Of a stretch of DNA of 64,000 nucleotides, positions 17,852-26,131 are shown piece by piece. The notes under the pieces were generated by a model that was not told the origin of the DNA, searched no databases, and saw only the letters and a program-made list of their open reading frames with translations. Source of the stretch: CAVZZV01 sp963779845 (GTDB lineage Bacteria > Bacteroidota > Bacteroidia > Bacteroidales > GCA-2748055); NCBI GenBank assembly GCA_963779845.1, contig CAVZZV010000005.1:62001-126000 (forward strand). The letters are read 5' to 3'. Every line of letters begins with the position of its first letter. The stretch's first letter is position 1. The position numbers and the translations under genes are program-made.

Positions 17852-18556
17852 TTAGCTTTTTATTTCCCCTCCTCCAAAAATAGCAATTCCCTTAATAATA
17901 AGAGTTTTGTCATGAGAGATATCGGATACCCGGCGATTGTCGGAAAAGCCACCGAAAATACCGGCCACTTCAATTTTTATATTCCAGTCGGCGGGCATTA
18001 TAAAACTACTTCCCCCAAAAACATTAATTACTTCCAGCTGGGCACCGTCTTTGGAAAGCAGTGACTGCCTCAGGTCATATTCACCACCCCCAAAAACAGC
18101 AAGAACCCTTCCTCCCCGAAAGTTCTGGGTGGTAATAATTCTCTCATGACCCCCAAAAATATTTACATCATCTATGAAATCCATTGCCGATGCTTCCCTG
18201 TCAATCGTAAAGTTACGATGAAAATGACCCCCGAAAATAAAAACAAAGCCCACGAGGATCAGAATCATTGGCCAGAAGAGTTTTCTGAGTTCATAGGGTA
18301 CATTAAAAATTTCAGGAATAATAAATACTACCCCTATAAGCATTAGGATATAACCTGTTGCTCGTTTTTCTTTCGTGGAAACAAATATCACCCCCAGCAA
18401 AATCAGTAACGACTGCCAGGTGAAAAGTATGTTTCTTAAGCTGTGTGAAAAAAGCCCCATCTGGTCGGCCAAAAAAGCCAATCCAAGAAAAATGAGGATA
18501 AAGCCCAGGGTTAATTTCCTGCCGGGCATGGGTTTTTGTTCTGAAATTCGTTGCAT
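17852..18556 (-). CDS. LiaF-like membrane protein
   Basis: About 234 residues from the ATG at 18556. Four hydrophobic segments in the N-terminal half are followed by a soluble beta-rich domain with repeated FGG motifs (NIFGGHE, AVFGGGEYD, NVFGGSSF, GIFGGFSD, AIFGGGEIKS), as in the C-terminal domain of LiaF-type proteins. The start at 18556 is preferred over the extended ORF start at 18670. A TATTTTTG -7 candidate and an AGGAGG Shine-Dalgarno sequence lie between the two. It precedes a LytS-type kinase and LytTR regulator, so it may be an accessory inhibitor of that sensor, as LiaF is for LiaS; this is inference. Confidence 0.8.
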   Translation of the reverse strand: MQRISEQKPMPGRKLTLGFILIFLGLAFLADQMGLFSHSLRNILFTWQSLLILLGVIFVSTKEKRATGYILMLIGVVFIIPEIFNVPYELRKLFWPMILILVGFVFIFGGHFHRNFTIDREASAMDFIDDVNIFGGHERIITTQNFRGGRVLAVFGGGEYDLRQSLLSKDGAQLEVINVFGGSSFIMPADWNIKIEVAGIFGGFSDNRRVSDISHDKTLIIKGIAIFGGGEIKS

Positions 18557-18591
18557 TTTTATTTCCTCCTGTTTAATTTTAATGATGACTT

Positions 18592-18599
18592 CAAAAATA
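18592..18599 (-). promoter_or_regulatory. -7 promoter candidate of the LiaF-like gene
   Basis: The minus strand reads TATTTTTG, 36 nt upstream of the ATG at 18556. Between them lies AGGAGG, a Shine-Dalgarno sequence that is uncommon in this phylum. Both support the shorter start. Confidence 0.4.
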
Positions 18600-18726
18600 G
18601 GATAAAAGAAAAGAGAAGAAAACAGGAAATCGGTGAATGGGTTAATGGAGCCGGTAAATGGTAAAAACATCCTTAATAATACTACTACGGTCCTGTCAAC
18701 CTTCGATACAACCTCGAATAAAATGT

Positions 18727-19302
18727 TTATTTAACTATGCCGAAACCTGTATTGGCGGTAAAAAGTTTAATGGCAATGGCAAGAAGGATGATCCCAAAGA
18801 ATTTCCTTATAATGTGCAGACCTGCCGTCCCCAGGACTTTCTCAATAACATCCGCAAGGCGCAAAACGATCAGGACAAAAACCATGTTCAGTATTAGGGC
18901 AATAAGAATATTAATGGTGTGATATTCCGCTTTTAGGGATAATAAAGTAGTAATAGAGCCCGCGCCGGCAATAAGCGGAAAAGCCAGGGGAACAATGGTA
19001 CCCGCTCCGGCTTCATGTTTGAATAGTTCTATTCCCAGGACCATCTCAATCCCAAGCAGGAATATAATGATGGAGCCTGCAATGGCAAAGGAAGATACGT
19101 CGATCCCGAAAATCGCCAGAAGCGGATCGCCAATATACAGGAATCCAAGCATGATAATGAAAGCTACGAGGGTGATCCGGGCCGGTCTGATGATCCCGGT
19201 TTTCCTTTTGATGTCGAGGATGATCGGGATAGATCCCAGGATGTCGATAATGGCGAACAATACCATAAAGGTCGCCAGAATCTCCACAGAATTGATTTGC
19301 AT
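18727..19302 (-). CDS. MarC-family integral membrane protein
   Basis: A 191-residue protein with about six membrane helices, starting with the family pattern ATFMVLFAIIDILGSIPI and containing AGAGSITTLLSL. This is the MarC/UPF0056 family, found in the inner membrane and of uncertain function. The old link to antibiotic resistance in E. coli was withdrawn. A TAATTTTG -7 candidate lies 17 nt upstream of the ATG, so it probably has its own promoter. Confidence 0.88.
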   Translation of the reverse strand: MQINSVEILATFMVLFAIIDILGSIPIILDIKRKTGIIRPARITLVAFIIMLGFLYIGDPLLAIFGIDVSSFAIAGSIIIFLLGIEMVLGIELFKHEAGAGTIVPLAFPLIAGAGSITTLLSLKAEYHTINILIALILNMVFVLIVLRLADVIEKVLGTAGLHIIRKFFGIILLAIAIKLFTANTGFGIVK

Positions 19303-19318
19303 TTTCGTGTTATTTGTG

Positions 19319-19326
19319 CAAAATTA
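19319..19326 (-). promoter_or_regulatory. -7 promoter candidate of the MarC gene
   Basis: The minus strand reads TAATTTTG, matching TAnnTTTG, 17 nt upstream of the ATG at 19302. Confidence 0.35.
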
Positions 19327-19385
19327 ATCAATTCTCAAGATTAACCCCTTTGAATAGGAAATATTAATCGTGAATGAACCTCTTA

Positions 19386-22149
19386 TCAGAATGAATCAGA
19401 TACCAATTTTATCCTTATCCCGGCATAATAATACCCCCCGTTATAACCAAACTGAGTAACTGCAGTGTTGTAGGGAAATCTTCCTGAATTTTGAAGGATT
19501 TCATTATTTTTCTCCGGAAATACATTAAATACATTGTTCGCCCCCACAAAGAGCCAAAGCATTTTCCCAACGCGATAAGAAAGTTTCAGATCACTCAGCC
19601 AGCGTGCTGAATAGTCCTGGTCACGGGCGAGTTCACCAGGAGATTCATCAATACCCCGATAGGATACCTTCCCAAACCGAATGGTTCGGATAACCATATT
19701 AAACCGATCCGTTTCCCACTGCAGGCTGCCATGAAGCTTTGATCCGGGTTGGGCGATTTCCATCAATGCCCTGGCCTGCCTGTCGAAAAGCAAGCCGGTG
19801 AGATTTGCATTTTCAAGGGCCGGGGTAGATTTCACTGATCCCACCACCTCTGTTTTATTAAGATTCATTCCAATTGCTATTCTGAATACAGAAGAACCGG
19901 AAACCAAATTCTGATGGAACACTAAATCAACTCCGCGGTTCCTTGTATCGACTGCGTTGGTAAAGAATTGAACTCCGCCAATTCCTTCAAAGCCTGTCAG
20001 TAAAGACTGGACTGCAGGGTTAAAAGCATAAAAGGTACTCGAAAGAACAATCCTGTCCTTTACATCGACCTGATAGAAATCCACGCTAAAGGAGGTTCCG
20101 GGGCCGGGAGATAAAATTGCCCCCAGGTTATAACTCACCCCGGTCTCCTCTTTCAAATCCGGTATCCCAAAGGCGGAAGCCAGAGGGCTGTTGTTGGGGG
20201 CGGTAAGAATCTCGAAAAGAGAACCTCCGAAATAATAGGATCCCGTATTGCTGTAATATTTCTGGTGCAGCGAGGGGGCCCGGAAACTGCTGCTTACCGA
20301 ACCACGAAAAGAGAGGGAGTTAAATGGGGAATACCGGGCCGCCACCTTCCCGGAGAGATGATCCCCAAAATCTGAATAGTCTTCATACCTGCCGGCCATT
20401 TCTATCAGGATTTTCGGATTGAGTTCGATCGCCAAATCGGTATATACCCCTATATCTGACCGGGACCTGTCGGTCTCATCCACCGGCTGGTATCCCGGAA
20501 AACCCTGCGCGCCGGGATAGGCTATCTGATCTTCATTGATGTAAGAGGCCTCTTCGCCCGGTCTTATCCGGTACTTTTCCACCCTGAATTCAGCTCCGGC
20601 GGCGACACTAAGGGCCGGGAATGGCTTCTGACCAGAAAACTTCCTTGTCATATCCAGGTTGGTGGTATTCTGATGGAAAGAGACCCCTCCGGATTCAAAC
20701 GAAGTAGGGGAGTCATTCCCCATGGAGGCATTTAAACTATTCTCGACATAAAAATCCATGGTGTTGGATCCAAAAGTATTGCTCAGGTCAATGTCCCATT
20801 CAGCTATTTTTGCTCTCAGCCCTGCAGAGAGAAACCGGTCGTTCAGCCTGGCGGGGATTTCCGGCAAAAATCCATTTGGATAGATGCTGAGGTTATTGCG
20901 GGCCGGATCGTTTGGCAGCCTGTAATCGCCGGCAGATCTGCTGCTTCGGTAATTTAAGCCTCCAAAAGAATAAAATTCACTCGATTTGCTTAGGGGAATT
21001 GAGGTGTTAAAATACACATTTGCATTGTCCATCGCTGAATTCCCCAGTTGAAGTCTGAAATCCTCGCGTGCCAATCCTGAAGCCGAAAGTGCCTGATCAT
21101 CAAGAATCCGGTTTTCTTCCAGACTCAACCCACCCTGGTCGGGAGTCCGGTAAATCAAACCGCTGTAAACCCCGGCTCTGTTTGTAGCATTTCGGTGCGT
21201 AAATTCCGAGCTCAGGTGAAGAAAGCCTCCCCTCTTCCCAATCCCAAGTCCATAATCAGCCGAAAAGTTTTCACTTAAACCGTCTCCTTCATAATAGCTT
21301 CCCGCCTGAGCCTGAAGATTAAATTGGGAAGTATCCTCCTTCAGGATTATATTGATAACTCCGGCAATCGCATCAGATCCATACTGCGATGAAGCTCCGT
21401 CGCGCAGGATTTCCACCCTGTCAATAGCCGAAACCGGGATGGTATTCAAATCGTTGATAACAGAGCCCCGGCTTACCACGGAAAGCACATTGACCACGGA
21501 AGAAGGATGATGCCTTTTTCCATTCACCAGAATAAGCGTCTGATCCGGATTCAGTCCGCGCAGAGTTGCCGGGTTCATGTGGTCGGTGGCATCTGAATAA
21601 CTTAAACCCGTACTGTAAAAAGAGGGCGCAACAGCGTTTAAATCCTGGGATAGAACAGAATAACCGGAAGATTCCATGATGGAAGCAGGGAAAACATCAA
21701 CGGGAAAGGGCAGTTTTTTTATCGAACCGGAAATCGATCGGCTACCCACTACTACCGCATCCTGGAACAATATACTGCTTCTTTCAAGGCCTTTGTGAAT
21801 TTCCCTTTCCCCGTAGTCAGCCACTTTTACCGTATCCGAAAGGTAGCCAAGGTAGGAGATTATTATGGTTTGTTCGCCGCCCGGCACAGGTAACCGAAAT
21901 TCGCCATTCTGGCCGGTAATGGTTCCCCGGGATGTTCCTGAAACATAAACCGAAGCCCCGACCAGGGGCTTGCTGGTCTGAAGATCGTAAACATCACCTT
22001 TGATGAATTGATCCTGAGCCTGTGCCGTAAAGGGGGACCAGGAGGAGAAATATACTTAAAACCGATGAATAGAGAGATACTTTATGTTCCGATTGACTTC
22101 TTAAGAGAGGAAGGCTGGAACTTTTTGGGATACCAAGGTATTTGTTCAT
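19386..22149 (-). CDS. TonB-dependent outer membrane receptor, frameshifted near its signal peptide
   Basis: From the ATG at 22149 the frame encodes a long leader and a hydrophobic stretch SVLSIFLLLVP, then goes out of frame at a run of five G (22032-22036 on the plus strand). Removing one base joins it to AQAQDQFIKGDVYDL and the open body, giving 920 residues. The domains in order are: a carboxypeptidase-regulatory-like domain (about 50-130), a plug (NPATLRGLNPDQTLILVNGKR, RDGASSQYGSDAIAGVINIIL) and a 22-strand-type beta-barrel to the C-terminus. The open frame alone covers 19386-21887. It lies 30 bp downstream of the pterin dehydratase gene. The substrate is not evident and no SusD is adjacent. 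Confidence 0.85.
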
Positions 22150-22179
22150 GCGTTTAAAAAAAGTAAAGAAATTTTCTTC

Positions 22180-22512
22180 CTATTGGATCTGGATGTTATC
22201 AATTTTGGCCGCTAAGATAAAATCATTTTCGGAAAGACCCATAATGGCATGTGTCCAAATGTCAATAATGAGCTTGTTAAAATAAACATGCAGTACAGGG
22301 TGGTGACCCTCCTCTTCCGCAATTTGCGCCACATTGTTCAGGAATTCTATTGTTTCGGGATAATTATCGAAGTCAAATTCTTTGGTGATCTTCATTTCAT
22401 CTACTACTTTCCAGGGTTTTATCAGCTGTAGATTTAATTCACGAATTTGATTATGCGTTAGTTTTGCCACCCCACCCTCGCAGGGTATGCACTTTCGTTT
22501 TGCCAGTTCCAT
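22180..22512 (-). CDS. phhB: 4a-hydroxytetrahydrobiopterin dehydratase (PCD/DCoH family)
   Basis: 110 residues with the family active-site pattern EEEGHHPVLHVYFN (His70, His71) followed by WTHA (His88) and a trailing Asp. The enzyme dehydrates 4a-hydroxytetrahydropterin formed by pterin-dependent hydroxylases. No aromatic amino acid hydroxylase is in the window. The family also includes members used in molybdopterin contexts, so the substrate is less certain than the fold. It is followed at 30 bp by the TonB receptor gene. Confidence 0.88.
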   Translation of the reverse strand: MELAKRKCIPCEGGVAKLTHNQIRELNLQLIKPWKVVDEMKITKEFDFDNYPETIEFLNNVAQIAEEEGHHPVLHVYFNKLIIDIWTHAIMGLSENDFILAAKIDNIQIQ

Positions 22513-22632
22513 GTTGATGGTTTTGCTATCAACAATCAGGAATGCAAAAGAGTTTAGAAGGAATCTGGATTTTTCCCAAAAATTTTCCTCTGATTTCCCT
22601 TAGCTATCCTCCTGTTTAAAGTCCATGTACGA

Positions 22633-23601
22633 TCAATAACGGTTCAACCAGCGGTAACGACGGGCGTTGTCGCCAAATTTTACTGCGAACATGAATTCAT
22701 GGGAACCATAGGTCCGCTTCATGATCGAGCTTAAGGTATAATCGAAAGCATACCCAAAGAAATATTTATTAACCTTGACCCCTCCCATAAAAATGAGGGC
22801 ATTCCCCGTCCTAAAAGAGATACCCCCCCAGTATTCGTCGCCGAAAATGAATTTGGCATTAACATCCGCCTGCCATGTTCCCGCTGTAGCTTTCACAAGG
22901 AAGGAGGGTTCAAAGGTAAAGGCAGGACTTATTAGAAAATCATATCCTCCCATCAGGTAATAGTATCTTTGCATTTTATACTCGGCATATCCTGAAGCTC
23001 CAAGTTTGAGGGCAGACTGGAATAGTTGTGTGGCAGAAAAACCGGCATAGAGATTTGGATCAGAATAATAAACACCAAAGCTGGCATCCGGGACAAATAT
23101 AGATTTGTCTGCATTATCGTAGGCAACATCAGGATCGAGAAGAGTTATTTTTTCCGGATCTATAGAAAACTGATAGGCAATTGCCGACAGTCCAAAAGAC
23201 AATTGTGAAAGCTTCATATTGATATGATAGGCATAGGTTAGCTGCATGCCGGTCCGGTCCAGTGCCCCGTTCTTGTCATTAAAGATATATCCTCCCAGTC
23301 CGATACGGCCACTTCTTGAACCCATCCGTTGTCTTCTCCTGATGGGTGAATTCCTGGAAATGTATGAATTCTTCAGTATCCTGGTCTGACCACTTATGGA
23401 ATGGGTTTTCGGGGCATTCTGAAGTCCAAGCCATTGTTCACGTGCTGTAATATTAATAGCGGTATAACCTTCGCTTCCGGCAACAGCGGGGTTTAGAAGA
23501 AAACCATTCATCATGTACTGACTGTAAAGAGGAACCTGTTGGGCATCAACGGTAAGGCTGACCAAAATAGACAATGACAATATGCTGAACCATTTTTTCA
23601 T
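22633..23601 (-). CDS. PorP/SprF-family T9SS outer membrane protein
   Basis: 322 residues with a signal peptide (MKKWFSILSLSILVSLTVDAQQ) and the family start QVPLYSQYMMNGFLLNPAVAGSEGY, then beta strands to the C-terminus. PorP/SprF proteins are outer-membrane barrels needed for export or anchoring of specific surface proteins, usually encoded next to them. Here it closes the locus of giant repeat protein, small secreted protein and type-B sorting-domain protein. A TAATTTTG element lies at 23673-23680, 72 nt upstream. Confidence 0.93.
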   Translation of the reverse strand: MKKWFSILSLSILVSLTVDAQQVPLYSQYMMNGFLLNPAVAGSEGYTAINITAREQWLGLQNAPKTHSISGQTRILKNSYISRNSPIRRRQRMGSRSGRIGLGGYIFNDKNGALDRTGMQLTYAYHINMKLSQLSFGLSAIAYQFSIDPEKITLLDPDVAYDNADKSIFVPDASFGVYYSDPNLYAGFSATQLFQSALKLGASGYAEYKMQRYYYLMGGYDFLISPAFTFEPSFLVKATAGTWQADVNAKFIFGDEYWGGISFRTGNALIFMGGVKVNKYFFGYAFDYTLSSIMKRTYGSHEFMFAVKFGDNARRYRWLNRY

Positions 23602-23763
23602 TAACTGAGGAAAATATTTAGATTAATGGAAGTGTTATCAAACTTTTTTAGGTTAATGAGGCGCGATGGGCTCAAAATTAAACAATTCGTTTTTGGAAAA
23701 AGATGCAAAATAATTATTACGTAGTTTAATAATTTTTGTTTTGGCACGCGATAAACCGCAATC

Positions 23764-24768
23764 CTATTTAATAATTGTAACTGTCCCTGAAATTGTTTCA
23801 TTCCCGCTATGATTGAGATTAATCACAAAATAATATGAATCCATAGGCAATGCTCTACCTTCAGAAGACCTGCCATCCCATAAATCGGAATAACCTGGTT
23901 CTGACCGGTAAACCATAATTCCCCAACGATCATAAATTTCAACCACTGCCTGAGGATAGGGTTCAAGCTGAGGTATCCGCCACACATCATTGCTTCCATC
24001 TCCATTGGGTGTGATCGCGTTGGGCATTCCTTTAAAACGATCATCGATGTTGCAAGGATCAATAACTAAAGTATCATAGGAAACGCAATTATACATATCC
24101 TTTACCTGGACCCATATGGTTTTGGTGCCTTCCCCCGCGGTAATTTCACGGGTAATATCCCCGGTAGACCATAGAAATTCCACCCCATCATTTCCGGCAT
24201 CAAGAAGCAATTCCTCGATACCGCAGAGAGATGAATCCGGACCAAGGTCCACTTCCGGTAAGGAATGAACCGTAAGATAGAGGCTGTCCCAATTGGTGCA
24301 ACCATATTCATCGGTCACAATGACCTTTATATAACCTTCGGTCATGGAGCTAAAAGTAGAATCTGAAGAACCGTCCTGCCATAAATAGCTTGAAAAAATC
24401 CCGAGAGGATCGATCTCGATGGATTCCCCTGCACAAATTTCGATATCCTCACCGAGGTCAATAACTGGAATGGAAACTACCACCTGACCCTCCATCGGGT
24501 TACCTGGACATCCATATTTTGAAAATTCCTGGACCTTAACCTTGTAATCGCCGCCATCGCCCCCCCAGTTCACTTTAATAGAGTCGCCATAGTCGGCTAC
24601 AATACTGCCGCCTTCCACCGTCCATACAAAGGTGGAACCTACACTTCCACTTACCCGGTAGATATATCCCGTATCCCTGGCACACACATGGTTTATGTAT
24701 TGCGCCCGAACCTGGGGTAAAATCCCGGAAAAAAGCAGAAACAGCAATATGGTTGTTCTCAGTTTCAT
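23764..24768 (-). CDS. Secreted protein with type-B T9SS sorting domain
   Basis: 334 residues. A signal peptide (to VRAQ, about residue 22) is followed by a PKD/Ig-like segment (VWTVEGG), two further Ig-like modules starting DLGEDIEIC and DLGPDSSLC (about 105-240), and a C-terminal gliding-motility-associated domain (about 245-334; PNAITPNGDGSNDVW, EIYDRWG, LWDGRS, SGTVTIIK). That last domain is the type-B T9SS signal, which depends on a PorP/SprF partner, and such a partner is the next gene downstream. It is probably a surface component of the same complex as the giant protein upstream. Confidence 0.9.
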   Translation of the reverse strand: MKLRTTILLFLLFSGILPQVRAQYINHVCARDTGYIYRVSGSVGSTFVWTVEGGSIVADYGDSIKVNWGGDGGDYKVKVQEFSKYGCPGNPMEGQVVVSIPVIDLGEDIEICAGESIEIDPLGIFSSYLWQDGSSDSTFSSMTEGYIKVIVTDEYGCTNWDSLYLTVHSLPEVDLGPDSSLCGIEELLLDAGNDGVEFLWSTGDITREITAGEGTKTIWVQVKDMYNCVSYDTLVIDPCNIDDRFKGMPNAITPNGDGSNDVWRIPQLEPYPQAVVEIYDRWGIMVYRSEPGYSDLWDGRSSEGRALPMDSYYFVINLNHSGNETISGTVTIIK

Positions 24769-24896
24769 TTTTTTAATGACGTCGGGTCATTAATTTTTTC
24801 TCTAATCGAGTACTTTCAAATTATTTAATTCGGACTTTTAGTATTTTTCATTGAATTAGGTTTTCAATTTTCAATGACTAAAAATCCATTTTTTAA

Positions 24897-24928
24897 TTTA
24901 CAGGTGCCTGGTACCAGGCACCTGTAAA
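24897..24928. repeat. Perfect 32-bp palindrome
   Basis: TTTACAGGTGCCTGGT is followed directly by its exact reverse complement, with a central GGTACC. It lies 11 bp past the reconstructed stop of the small secreted protein gene and 128 bp upstream of the type-B sorting-domain gene. It has no loop and no T-run after it in the direction of transcription, so it is not a standard intrinsic terminator. A dispersed repeat or a protein-binding site is possible. Confidence 0.7.
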
Positions 24929-24938
24929 AAACCTTTTT

Positions 24939-25728
24939 TTATCTTCTGATCAAAGTATTGTCGCCGGTGATGATACCCGTTTCAACAGTTGGGTGAACAG
25001 TGATGGTGAAAGTTGCATCAGTCAAAGCGCCAGCACCCAGAAAGTCATCGTTCATGGCTGTAAGGGTAACAATATAGGTCTGATCCAGCAGTGGAACTTG
25101 TATTGACGAGGTTGCCTGGAATAGTTATGGTCGATGTGGCCATCCCTACATTCGAAATTACTGCCGGAGCGCTTACCGTACCCGCAAGGTCAGTAACTGT
25201 ATAGGTGTAACTTAAATCAGGTGCCCCCGTAAGGTTCACGGTAATATCACCGAGAGTAGCATCGCCGGAACATATTTCATAATCAGCATCGGAAATCCCT
25301 GCAGTTGGATTACTCCACAATACCACGTCCATAGACTGAACAAGACTTGGACAGGTAATCAATCCTGAAGTAACCTTCCTTTGAACCTGTACATTCCCTG
25401 TTGTCGAATTAATGGTATTGTCATCAGCTTCCCATTGTACGGTAATGGATGTTAATCCTATGGTGAAGGGAACAATGGAAGGATCACCAGATACTCCGGT
25501 ACCGGTCGCACCGGCAGGAGTTGTAATTACGCCTCCCTCAACAGCCCATGCATAGGCATCGGTAGCAGGTCCGGGTACGGTATAAGTACTTACATTGCCT
25601 TTACGCTCTTCGATGGCCGACTGAACATTGGTCGCGGCAGGGTCAAACTGAGCCTTAAGGTTGCTGAAGGATACAATTGCCAGAAAGGCAAACATTACGA
25701 TTTTGAGATTTTCAGAAATTGTTTTCAT
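24939..25728 (-). CDS. Small secreted Ig/PKD-like protein, one frameshift
   Basis: A signal peptide (MKTISENLKIVMFAFLAIVSF, to LKAQ) leads a beta-rich protein with an AYAWAVEGGVITTPAG motif close to the PKD-like segment of the downstream type-B protein. The frame breaks at about 25115-25116. Dropping one G joins it to ATSSIQVPLLDQTY and continues to ITGDNTLIRR and a stop at 24939, giving 262 residues. The uncorrected frame ends at 25045. It lies between the giant protein and the type-B sorting-domain protein on the same strand. No enzymatic motif is seen; it is likely a structural surface component of this locus. Confidence 0.75.
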
Positions 25729-25912
25729 GGTTTACTTTTTAATTTGGTTATTGTGTTTGCTTGTTTATTTTTTTGTTTTTTACAACTATTTCTATTTCAA
25801 CTTTCCATTTATGAGACGATTCAGGAGGTGTCTCTGCATTTTTGCCTCTGTATTGATTCCATGGTCTTTGTCTTTATCTTAAGGGCCCTTTGATAGGCCT
25901 TTATATTGTTCA

Positions 25913-26131
25913 TCATCTGTTCAATTCTTTATCCGATTCAATTTCCCCTATCGTTGGGGTATCTATAACATTTACATTCAATACATCACTTAAAGTAGAG
26001 CAACCACTGGAATTAATTGTCTCCTGAACCTGTAAGGTTACGGTACCGGCATTTAATAAATTCACGGAGACCTCATTGCTGTTTACAGGCCCGTACAGGT
26101 ATTGCCCCGGTAATTGTCCAGGAATAATCAT
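25913..26131 (-). CDS. C-terminal fragment of the giant repeat protein
   Basis: This short open frame carries the last ~60 residues of the giant protein (GPVNSNEVSVNLLNAGTV to IESDKELNR). It is in a different frame from the main body because of an extra base at about 26093; skipping it joins SWTITGAIPV to GPVNSNEVSV. The join restores an Ig-like domain. The protein then stops at 25913 without a recognisable T9SS sorting domain. With both corrections the whole gene, 39951 to 25913, is 14,037 nt, exactly 4,679 codons including the stop. Confidence 0.7.
   Translation of the reverse strand: MIIPGQLPGQYLYGPVNSNEVSVNLLNAGTVTLQVQETINSSGCSTLSDVLNVNVIDTPTIGEIESDKELNR

Noticed and set aside
18557..18670. 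38-codon N-terminal extension of the LiaF-like protein
   Set aside because: A -7 box and a Shine-Dalgarno sequence lie within it, directly before the ATG at 18556.
23601..23801. 66-codon minus-strand open frame between the type-B protein and PorP/SprF genes
   Set aside because: It covers the PorP/SprF promoter region and the end of the previous gene, with no family resemblance.
24775..24791. AATGAC/GTCATT inverted repeat in the leader of the type-B sorting-domain gene
   Set aside because: Only 6-bp arms in an AT-rich leader; likely chance, although its place 7-23 nt before the ATG could matter.
25821..25916. 31-codon open frame overlapping the stop of the giant gene (ATGATGA)
   Set aside because: No recognisable product; basic, low-information sequence. 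The overlap with the stop is not enough to call a gene.
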